From Micractinium sp. NFX-FRZ (taxonomy: Eukaryota; Chlorophyta; Trebouxiophyceae; Chlorellales; Chlorellaceae): 64,000 nucleotides of DNA. Position 1 is the stretch's first letter, and each line of letters begins with the position of its first letter. The notes under the pieces were generated by a model, which did not search any database, had not been told where the DNA came from, and saw only the letters and a list, made by a program, of their open reading frames with translations. The translations under genes and the position numbers were made by a program. The stretch spans positions 1-64,000 of the forward strand of contig JAPTJF010000114.1 in assembly GCA_029339195.1 (NCBI GenBank), written 5' to 3'. Below, piece after piece: positions 46,401 to 56,032 of this stretch.

Positions 46401-49400
46401 ATCTCCAACCTACCGTGCGGAGAGCAGGAGTACCGGCAGTATCCACAGAACGCAGTACCGGCGGCAACTGGCCACGTACTGGATGCAATACCAGCGACAC
46501 ACCCCGTCTGGGGTACCGGCAGAAACTAGCAGTTCCAAGTTCGCTACATGCCAAGGGTCCTCGCAAACCACACACTTCCCCCGCACACACACCTGTCAGG
46601 TTGCAGCCCTGCTGGCGCGCCAGGATCAGGTCCTCGTCATCGCACATGTGGCGTCCGCGCAGCAGCAGCGGCGTGGAGGCCGGCGCGTCGGCGGTGGCGT
46701 GCACAGCCAGCGGCAGCAGCGGCGCCAGCGCGGGCACCAGGGCGGGGCTGCTCTTGAGGGTGATGAGGGCCACCACCTTGCGGCGCTTCACAACCGCCAG
46801 CTCGCCCTCAAACTGCCACACAGGGGGGAGGGCGGGAGGATTTCAGAAAAGGGAGGGAGGGGGGCGGGGTGTTGAGAGCAGGTGAGCGGTGGGGAGGGCT
46901 CCATAGTGGTTTCACACCGCCAGCTTGCCCTCAAATGTGGTTGACAGGCTGTGAAGCAGGCAGCAGGGAAGGGCACGTGGGAGCAGAGGGGATCCCATCT
47001 CGAATGGTCTAACTGGGGAGTGTGTGCCCTTGGAGGCAGCGATGCACAGCTTGCCATGCCAAGCAAGAAACAGCTATTGTAGAGCGAACCCAGGCATTTC
47101 GATCGGTCTCTCCCACCCGTCCATCCCCCGCACACGCACTGCCAACCATGCCCCCACCCACAGATCCAGCTTCTCACCTGCACCAGCATGTCTTGCTGCA
47201 AAGCTTCGCTGTCGCCAGCGTTTGCAAGCAGCTGAGACACCATGCCCACCAGGCCGCTAGCCTGCAGCAGCGGTGGCGCAGCGGAGTTATCAGTGAGACA
47301 TGGGTGCAGGCAAGCGCAAGCAGAGGATGGGCAACGGAACAGAAAGCCGCACAAAGGCCAGCTGGGCACCCATGCAGGGCACTACATGCGAAAGTGGAAA
47401 GCACAACAGAGCGGCGAGATGACAAGACTATAAACGGAAGGCAACCAAGGCCAAGAAGTAAGAGCAAAGCCGGAACAGGACAGCGCTGGCTGGGATCCCC
47501 CGGCTCACTTTCAAACCACGCTGCACTGTTGGGGCACAAGCCATTCATTTCAATCAATCAATCAATTACATTGCCATTGCTGGCCTCACCTTGAGCTCGT
47601 CGATGCGCTGCTGGGTCATGAGGGCGTTGAGCGTCAGCTGGGTGCAGCCCGGCCGGACGCAGCCCTCCAGCAGGGTCTGCCCCACCTGCATGGGATGAAG
47701 CAAGAGTTGGCACATTTGAGGTTGTTAATTGCTTGTGTCTTCCTGACTGCGTGAGGAACACCGACGTGGGCCAGTGCGGCCATCAGGGCAGCGGCGCACA
47801 TGCAGGGCGTTTTCCCATTGACACTGTTGACCCGCCCCGGGTGCTTCTCAGAGGCGGGCTGGCACGTGTGGAAGGCCTCGCGGCAAGGCGGGGGTTGCAG
47901 GCAGCACTCACGCTCAGGAGGCTCTCCAGCTCATGCCGAACAGAGGGCAGCAGTTTGTCGGGGGTGCAGTTGAACACCTGCATGATGCCGGGCAGCAGGA
48001 GGAGCATACAGTAGTGGACGTGAGATTGAAGAAAGAACATTGTTGGTGGGTTTGAAAGGAAAGCAGTACGAACTGACACATTACGACACGGCCAACTTGC
48101 ATCAATCCCTTGAACATCTTGTACGCTACTGCTGCCCCAGGCGCTGCCCAAATCTCTGCGTGGTGCCACTCCGCCACTATGTTGCGGCACATCGCTGCAC
48201 TTACCTTGAGAGACAGGCAGGTGATGGTCTCGGTGTTGTGCTGCATGCTGTAGCCCACAAGCGGGGCGGCGTGGCCGGCAGCCACGAGGCCGGGCATGCT
48301 GAGCATGCTGTTTGCGCTGGCCAGTACGGGCGCCATTCCAGGTGGCATGCTGGGCATGCTGTGCATCAGGTGCCGGCCCAGCATGGGGCCGGCCGGCCCC
48401 TGCATGGGCGGCAGCGCGCGCGAGGGCAGCCCGTGCTGCGGCACCAGCATCGGCGCCTGCGCATGCGCGTGCGTGCCCGCCGGAGGCATGCCCTGCATGC
48501 CCCACTGCTGGTGCTGCCACATCTCCATTGGATCCGCCACAGCAGGCCCCAGCGGGAGCGACCTCAGGTCTGAGCCGCCAGAGACGCTGGGAGTGGGCAC
48601 CGCGGTGGCCCCAGAGCGGCCCGAAGCCGCGGTGGAGGCTGCGCCCGCGCTGCCGCTGCTGGGGCCCATCTCCTCGGGCAGGGGGATGAGGGGGATGTCG
48701 TCCAGAAGCTCCATGGGCAGGTCGGCCATAGCGGGCACAGCAGACTGGGGGGAGTTGTGCACAAACTGCACCAGGGGAGGGGAGGCGGAGGACAGGAGGG
48801 CGGAGGGACGGGTCAGGGAGTGGGGATGAGAGGGAGGCCACCAACAAGTTGCAAGGGCAGGTCAGCAAGCAAGCATAGCAGGTACAGCAGGTTGGGAGGC
48901 GGACGGGCGGGCACATAGCAGGGGTGCGTGGGAGAGGAGGGCAGGCACGCGGGCGGGAGAATGGAACATAGCAAGATGTGACGCCGGGTAGCAAGATGGC
49001 GAAGGCCCAGCACAGGCAACACCTGGGGCAGCCCGGCAGAAGCTGCTGGCACCACTTGCACAGGCCGCGATGCAGCCGGGCAGCAGCGGCCGCAGGCAAG
49101 CCGCTAGGCTTCAGCAAACACACCTGCTGCGTGGGCCACGCGCTGCCGCAGGCCGGCGCCGGCGCATGCGAGGCGGCCCGCTCCAAAGAGATGCAGTGTG
49201 GCTCTGGCTTGATGGCGATCTGGGCATGCTCCTGAGGCATAAACATCTGCAGCTGTGGGGGGCATGGCGGCAGGCAGCGGTTTTTGGTGCACCGGGCTCA
49301 TGGCAGGGGCGGCCTGCAGCGGCGCGCAGGTGGGGGGGCCGTGTGCAAGCTGTGCTGAAACTTTCCACCCAACCGACGAATTCTCACCTCCAGCGGATCC

Positions 49401-51358
49401 AGCTGCAGCCCCTGCAGCTCCTCATCCTGCAGAAGCTGCTGCAGTACCGTGTCCAGGTCACTGTCGGTGAGGGCGCTGGTGGGGGCGCAGGCCAGCGCTG
49501 TGGCGGGCAGGGGCGAGCCGGGGGCGGAGGTGGTGGTGACGGCGGGCGATGCCTGCTGCTGCTGGGACGCCTGCTGCCAGGGGTTGAGCTCGTGAGGGGG
49601 GCAGGAGGAGGGCGCAGGCGCCAGCGCGGCCGTGGGCGCGGCCGCCTCGGATGCCTTGGTGGGCGCCTGCTGCTCTGGCTCCTCAAAGCACTGCTGCATC
49701 GGGCTGCTGTCCAGGCTGGCGCTGTGCGTGCTGTGCATCGCCTGCGCGGGCGGCGCCGCAGCAGACACGGGGTGCCCCGCCGACTGCGCACCACCCGCCC
49801 AGGTGCTGGGCGAGTCGCCGCCCACGTGGCCCGCGTCTGCCCCGCTGGTGGTCCCCGTGTTCTGGCTGGCGGCGGAGCTGTCCCCAAAGTGCAGGGCCTT
49901 CAGGGCGGGCTCCGCCACAGACGGCGGCGCCGGCGCCGGCGCCACGGTGGCAGCCGTGCTGCGCCTGTTCCGCCGCTTCACGGTGCTCTCCACCTTGGCG
50001 TCTGACTCGCTGCACTCGTTGTACGCATCCTCGGCCTCTGCCTGCAACACAACACGGCCGGGGCGGGCAGGCAGGCGGCGTTGGGCAACCGTACCGGACG
50101 CATTGATTCCCAACCACAGCACAGGCCCCCAGCCGGCCGCCACAGGCCCGGCGCCTTTAATTGATGAGGCACACACAATTTGAGCACACCTCTGAGTCGC
50201 TCTGCCAGGTGCCGGCCTTCTTGGAGGCGCCGACGATGGAGGTGCGGCGCCGCTCGTTGTGCCGCTTGAGCTTGCGCTTGCAGCTGCGCTTGGCGCCTTC
50301 AAACTCACCTGCGCGCCAGGCAAGGCAGGGAAGGGAAGGAGGAAAGAGTGGAAGGGTGAGGATGGTGCTGAACAAGTGGCGACGGAAGACGCGGAAGAGA
50401 GGGCGCCGGCAAAGGAAGGAGCATCAGGCGACAGGCCCTCAGGTGAGGAACGCAGGCCGTCTTGCACGACAGTCGGCCGCCAACAGTGGCCGGCAACGGC
50501 CTCGTCGCCCGGCAGCAGTCTCCCTCACGCACACAACGACTGCCTCACAAAGCAGCCGCCCAAACACATGCACAAAGAGCGGCGTGGCTCACCAATGTCG
50601 TGGAAGCGGCCGCACTGCTGGCAGAAGCGCTGGCGCCGGCCGTCGATCATCATGCTCGGCCTGCAGGCAGAAACAGGGTGCACAGTTTCAAGCACGGTAA
50701 CCTAGGTGGCGAGAGAAGCCAGCAGGTGGCCCAGCGGGCGCAGCACGTGTGGACAAGCGGGCGCAGCAGGGGCGAGGGGCTGCCTGCGAGTTTTAGATAA
50801 TGCCAGCCCATGCCAGCCCACAACCTCGCTGCAGGCAAGCAGCTGCTGGCTGGCTGCGCGCCCGACCCCCTTCGTGCCGCAACTACTCACATGTTGCAGT
50901 GCAGCTGGCAGATGCGGTAGCGGCGGTAGTACTTCTTTGCATCCACCAGCTCCTCTCCACACCCATCCACCTGCGGCACCAGATGGCAAGGTGGGAGCGG
51001 CAGATGAGAAAGCGTGCCGACTCCAGAGGCCACCGCAGCCCCACAGCAACGGCGTACAGCTGGCTGCCTGCCCGTGCGCAGTAGCGCCACAGAGCCCCGC
51101 TGCACTCAGCTTACATGGTACACATGCATTGCGGGCTGGCCTGCGCACCTGACAGAGCACAGAGGTGCGCTTCTGGCGGCCGGGGCGGCGCTTGACGGGG
51201 GCATCCGCCTTTCCCAGCGGCGGCTTTGTGAGCCCCCCCTCATCCACCGAGGGCGGCAGCTTCTCCGCTGTCAGGTCGTAGGGGTTGAATGCGTAGTCTT
51301 TGATCTCCCATTTCATGCTCTGCGTGACGCCGCCAACAAGGGGAGCGGCAGCCGCCAT
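43487..51358 (-). CDS. SBP-box transcription factor with ankyrin repeats
   Basis: DNA-binding regulator. Seventeen exons: 51358-51149, 50970-50891, 50660-50593, 50308-50190, 50041-49388, 49246-49124, 48765-48205, 47977-47912, 47685-47590, 47261-47178, 46812-46593, 46237-45999, 45608-45471, 45201-44937, 44757-44470, 44138-44030, 43622-43487. Phases agree; 1151 residues. The SBP domain (about residues 69-142) has both zinc sites: CQVDGCGEEL, YRRYRICQLHC, then RFCQQCGRFHDIGEFEGAKR and the basic SCKRKLKRHNERRR nuclear signal. Long Gln/Pro/Met-rich regions follow. LLEGCVRPGCTQLTL matches the conserved block of large plant SPL proteins, and two ankyrin units (TVLHVAVGTGN, GVTPLHVAALLPN) lie near residues 915-965. 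This architecture is that of Chlamydomonas CRR1 and plant SPL1/SPL7, which act in copper homeostasis. No C-terminal Cys-rich tail like CRR1's is seen. Intron 13 is GC-AG. Confidence 0.9.
46898..46936 (-). repeat. decoy copy of an SBP-gene exon 11 start
   Basis: The plus sequence ccgccagcttgccctcaaat mirrors the genuine exon 11 start at 46794-46813 (ccgccagctcgccctcaaac) in the adjacent intron. Confidence 0.8.
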
Positions 51359-52682
51359 GGTGTGTCGCCGCGCACACGGGGCGGCGGTCCTGTGGGCGGG
51401 CGCAGTGGGCGGTGGTGTGCCCGCTCCCGCGACCACAAACCAGGGCGCCGGGTCGCTCGCAGTTCCTTGGGTTGAGGCGCGCCTGCAGCAACGCGCGCGG
51501 CGGCTCGGCGTGAGCTTCGGCCTTCGGCCTTTGCGTGCGGTAATTCGGCGCTCTCCTCGCGCCCCGCCTCCGCCACTGCCTGGCCTGAGACAGCATAATC
51601 AGCTACAAGGAGCGCTGAGCGAGTTCGGAGCGAGCAGGACGGCGTGGCTTTGCTCCTCCCCCCATCCTCACCTGTGGTATGCTGGCTAGACCTTCGAAAA
51701 TCCTCTGCCGCGCCTCCTGAGGAGACTGACACACAGCAGAAGAGCTGGAGCGCTCGACGCTAAAAGAGGCCGTACTGCCGATTGGCAGCGCAGATGATGG
51801 GCTGCCCAGCGTTGGGTTTGGGACAATTGAGGTGTGCCAATGGTCGCCGGGGGCAATCTTCCCAGAGGGCAGTCGGCGGCGAGCAGGAGGGAGGGTGGGA
51901 AAGGTTGCCGGCGCTACCACTTGGGGGCACTGCAGCGGGGCAGGGGGCACCAGCATGAGGGCCACCTATCGAGGGTCAGGCTCTCATCAGGGAACCAGCC
52001 CCGCAGTGTTGCTGCCTATTGTACGTGGTTTGCAGTGCTGCAAGAGGTCAAAGCCTGCCAAGTCGCCCAAAGCCCTCCAGGCACATGCTCTGTTCGGGGG
52101 TGTCCACTGCCACATCGTGCGCAGCATATGCTTGCAGGCACCTCAAACTTAATGGGAAAAAGTAAGTAAAGGCTGTATTCGGCAGCAAGCTGCGGAGGCA
52201 GCTGTCTCGACAGGAAATGCAAATTTGTACCTGTGTTTGAGCAGGAAGGGGAGGCAACCAAGCTTGCAATTGCTGCCCGAGGAGATTGGTGCCAAAACCC
52301 ACGCATGCATCAATAGATGGAATGCCAATTGCAACTATTTTTTTAAGCCGCATTGAACCGGCGCAGGAGCGGGCAGCGCCAGGGTAATAGTGAGAGCGCC
52401 CTTGCTTGGCTGGCGGAACTGTCGAGCTTGCGGGGCACACGTGGCCTTTTCATGACCGGCATCTTGTATTGTTGGCGCACTCTTGAGTTCTGGTATGCCA
52501 GCGAGCGCATGCTCGCATCGGTCGGTAGCTTCAACTGCTGGGTCGTTCTGACGGGCACAGAACCTGTTGTACAAGCTCCCCGCCCTGCGCGCGCGGACAG
52601 CGTGCTGCGCCACTGTGGCACCTGGTGGAGCAGACCTGAGACTTGGGCTTGCCTTCTTCTTCGATCAGTGTCGATCGCAACC
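51359..52682. other. divergent intergenic region between the SBP gene and HslV
   Basis: Both promoters lie here. A 121-codon minus frame (51965-51603) ends near a fair donor after EGLASIPQ (51681) and might be a 5' exon or a small separate gene. It has no phase-compatible link to the SBP gene, so it is not called. Confidence 0.35.
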
Positions 52683-55060
52683 ATGCTCTCCATTCATTCC
52701 GTTGGGCTGCGCTCCCTGCGGGCCCTGGCCAGTGGGCCGCTGGTGGGAACCCTGGCGGACCGCCTGGCCTCCAGCCCGAATGCCTTTGCAAGTGCATATA
52801 AAGGCAGTGAGACAGCTGGGTCACTGGCGGGAGCCCTGACCTGCCCGGGCAGCAGCCGACAGGCTCACAGCAGCCGCAGGGAGGACGTGCACAGCACCAC
52901 AGTGCTCTGCGTGCGCAAAGGTGGCCAGGCAAGTCGCACAGCGCTGCCCGGAATGGGTTTCCTGCGTTCACCACCCCGTGGCCGCCGCCGCCGCCGCCGC
53001 CTGCTGCCGCCACCACGCCCTCCTAAATATGTTTCTTGCTTGGCTGCAGGTGGTCCTTGTTGCAGATGGGCAGGTGACCATGGGGAGCACGGTGGTGAAG
53101 CCAAACGTGCGCAAGACGCGCAGGATTGGGGAACACGTGATTGGCGGCTTTGCAGGTAGGGCGTGCGGGCTGGCAGGGCGTGAATGACACGAGAGTGAAG
53201 TGTTGTTCCACACAACACTTGCTGTGCGACCCAGATGGAACCATATCCCTATGGCCCGGCAGCGTTGGGGGTAAAAGAAGTGGATGTGACCTTGCAGCCA
53301 GGTCTGAGCGCCGCAGGAACAACGCCCTCCCACGCCCATAACGGCCACACGCCGACTTGACGGGCAGTTGGCGCAGGGCTGCACCTGCCACCCTGTCCAC
53401 ACCCCACTGCCCTGAACATCCTGCCTCCTGAACATGCACGCAGGAGCCACCGCGGATGCCCTCACCCTGTTTGAGCGGCTGGAGAGCAAGCTGGAGGAGC
53501 ACTCGTGGCAGCTGACCCGGTGAGCTCGCCGTTTGTGTTGAACTGAAACGGGCACATGTGTCAAACGACTCTCAGCTGCAGGTCAATTGTTGGAGGTAAA
53601 CCCTAACCAGCGGGGCAGGCGGCTGTTGTGGGTGAAACGAGGTTTGGCAGAGCTGCCGCCCTCATGCAGGGATCACTGCACTGCTGATATGTCATGCTGA
53701 GCTCGCCGCACCGGGGAAGGATGCGCTGTGCCAAATGAACCCGACTGTGGCCGTGCTGCACTAGAGCCAGCCGCGCAAGGGTCGGCTCCTCTTGAGCTAC
53801 CCAGAGCCTGGTTGTGCTTCACATTTGTTGTGGTTTCCTCATTCCTGGCTGCAGGGCCGCAATAGAGCTGGGCAAGATGTGGCGGCTGGACAAGTATCTG
53901 CGCAAGCTGGACGTGAGCTCGCCTGTGCTGTGCTGTCTTCGTTTCATGTTGCTTTCCTGCCCAGTACACTGCGCAAACTGGACGTGAGCTCGCCTGTGCT
54001 GTGCTGCCTCCGCATTACCGTCCTTTACTGCGCAGCAACCTGCGCAAGCTGGACGTGAGCTCGCCTGTACTTCGCTCTCCCCGCATCCCGTGCCCATTCT
54101 GCTCAGCAAACTGCGCACGGTGGGCACGTCCCACCCCACCATTCACTTCCTCCCCACCCCTGCAGGCGGCCCTGGTGGTCGCCAACAAGGGCCAGCTGCT
54201 GCAAATCACATCCCGCCTTCTGCTTGTGCAACACTGTGTGCGAACCCCACCCCACCATTCCCTCCCCACACCTGCAGGCGGCCCTGGTTGTGGCCAACAA
54301 GGACCAGCTGCTGCAGATCACCGGCAATGGGGACGTGCTGGAGCCTCATGACGGAGTCATCTCCATTGGCAGCGGCAGCCCCTATGCGCTGGCGGCGGCC
54401 CGCGCGCTCATCGACCTTCCCGGAATGGATGCGCTGGCCGTGGGTGAGTTTGCCATAGAGACATGTTACGCCTGGGATGTAGAGAAGGGCCGAGGGGACG
54501 TCGGAAGGTCGGCAGCAAGCCCGCTGCCATCGCGGTGCATGCCCTGGGCATTGGTGCCGCATGTGCGGCCAGCGGCGCCTGGCTGGCCCGGGTGCGGCGG
54601 CCGGGTGCGAGTGCTGTGGAGAGGGAAAGGGGAAGGCGCGGGGAGGGGGGTTGGTGGCTCAACAGCCCCTGCATTTGGCAGCGCGTGCTGTGACACCCGG
54701 ACAACCTGGTTGTCATTCCTTCCCCTCGAGGTGCCCCACCCAAGCCCCCTGCCCTGCCCTTCCTCGCCCTACCCTCTGTCATGCCCTGCTGTCTCCTCCC
54801 TCCCCCGGGGCAGTCCAGAAAGTGTGATGCAGGCACCACCCCCCGATGACTCTTCTGCCTCACGTACAACACCCCTGTGCCCTCCTCTGCCTGCAGCCCA
54901 CAAGGCGATGCGCATCGCATCCGACGCCTGCATATACACCAACGACAACTACACCGCGCTGCTGATTGATGAGCAGGGGAAGGTGTCGGAGATAGACATC
55001 AAGCTGGTGGCTAGCCAGGCGCAAGCAGAGGCAGACGGCAGCGGTTCAACCACTCAGTAG
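52683..55060 (+). CDS. HSLV: HslV (ClpQ) peptidase, organellar
   Basis: Threonine peptidase of the HslUV protease, related to proteasome beta subunits; in eukaryotes it is usually mitochondrial. Six exons: 52683-52928, 53050-53155, 53444-53519, 53855-53912, 54278-54443, 54897-55060. Phases agree; 271 residues. A basic/Ser-rich presequence of about 71 residues precedes [12 protein letters not shown], so mature Thr1 should be T72. Family blocks follow: [90 protein letters not shown] and [13 protein letters not shown]. Intron 1 is GC-AG with a perfect cag|gcaagt donor. Intron 4 contains three or four copies of the exon 4 edge and one copy of the exon 5 start. A TGTAA at 55142-55146, about 80 bases after the stop, is a likely polyadenylation signal. 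Confidence 0.95.
53898..54120 (+). repeat. tandem copies of HslV exon 4 end plus donor
   Basis: The sequence gcgcaagctggacgtgagct (real exon end and donor, 53901-53920) recurs with few changes at about 53972-53991 and 54043-54062. A degraded fourth copy begins near 54110 (actgcgcacggtgggc). The period is close to 70 bases and includes following intron sequence. Confidence 0.9.
54140..54214 (+). repeat. decoy copy of HslV exon 5 start with acceptor
   Basis: A copy of the acceptor and first 49 bases of exon 5 (54166-54214) precedes the genuine one at 54278. Codons for [15 protein letters not shown] are intact, then it diverges into intron. It is a plausible cryptic or alternative acceptor. Confidence 0.85.
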
Positions 55061-56032
55061 CTGCAGCTGTAGAGGGGGGGAAGAGGAGCACTCTAGGTAT
55101 GTAGGCTCGCCTGCTCCGAGCACACGCTGAACGAATGCCCATGTAAAATCTCTTTGTTGCAAGCTGTTGTGTTGCTGTCAGTAAGCGGAAGGGTGGCGCA
55201 GCAAGGGGACGTAACAAGGTGCCAAAGATCGGACATAGAGAAGAAGCTAGCAGCCCAGGCGCAAGCAGAGACAGGCGGGGACAGCACCTGTTGCGAGCTT
55301 GCACTTGCTGTGAGTTAGGAGGCTCTGCCGGGCGGAAGCAATCCAGGTCAAAGGCTGAACACACATCTCATGCATGCTTGTGCTGGGCCGCTACACCTTG
55401 CCAAGACTGAGCCCCATCTTTTCCTCGACAGGAATGAGCCGCTTGCAACGGCACAGGTATGGTCATGCAACCACGAGGGTGTAACAAACCAAAAAGGGAG
55501 GTGCCTGCCTTGCCCGGCAGAGCCCAGCTTGATGTCACACTGTCAAGGTTTCAGTACCACAAAAGAACCGACTCAGAGGGGTGTTCGTCATCCCAATGTA
55601 ACGTTTCCATCCGAGAATCTACGCTTCTCTCCCTCCTGGATGCAGTGTGTTTCCACTCACACCTTCCCCTTCGCGGCCAAAGGTACAGTGCTGTCACGCT
55701 GTCCAAACCCAGCGCCTTCACGCATGCATACACACGCACGTCACCCCACATGTTACGCGGTGCCATTGCAAGGATTGTGTTGCTGTCATGATGAGGAGGA
55801 GCATGAGCAAGGAAATAGTTGGGGCGGGGGGCAAGCGAATTACGCAAGCGCGGCAACCTGGGCGCGCACTCCGCTTAGTCAGTCACTGAAAGCTGTGTTG
55901 GCAATGCACGGGCAATGCATGGTATCAGGTGTCGGTGGTTTGGAATGAAAGGTGGATCAATTGTCGAGGAAAACTTGGCGGCGGAGCAAGGCATTCAATG
56001 GAGACAAAAAAAAAAAAGCGCACCACCTCCGC
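55061..56032. other. convergent 3' regions of HslV and starch synthase
   Basis: No gene is recognised. A diverged copy of the HslV C-terminal coding region lies at about 55230-55285 (shared core caggcgcaagcagag), outside the coding sequence. Confidence 0.45.
55142..55146 (+). terminator. TGTAA polyadenylation signal of HslV
   Basis: Green-algal polyadenylation motif about 80 bases after the HslV stop codon. Confidence 0.5.

Noticed and set aside
47783..49246. 487-codon minus-strand open frame
   Set aside because: Only its first 123 bases are a real exon (exon 6 of the SBP gene). The rest crosses introns and reads exon 7 in the wrong frame.
51603..51965. Possible small gene or 5' exon on the minus strand (ends EGLASIPQ before a donor)
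   Set aside because: No phase-compatible acceptor joins it to the SBP gene start and no homology is recognisable. Left uncalled.
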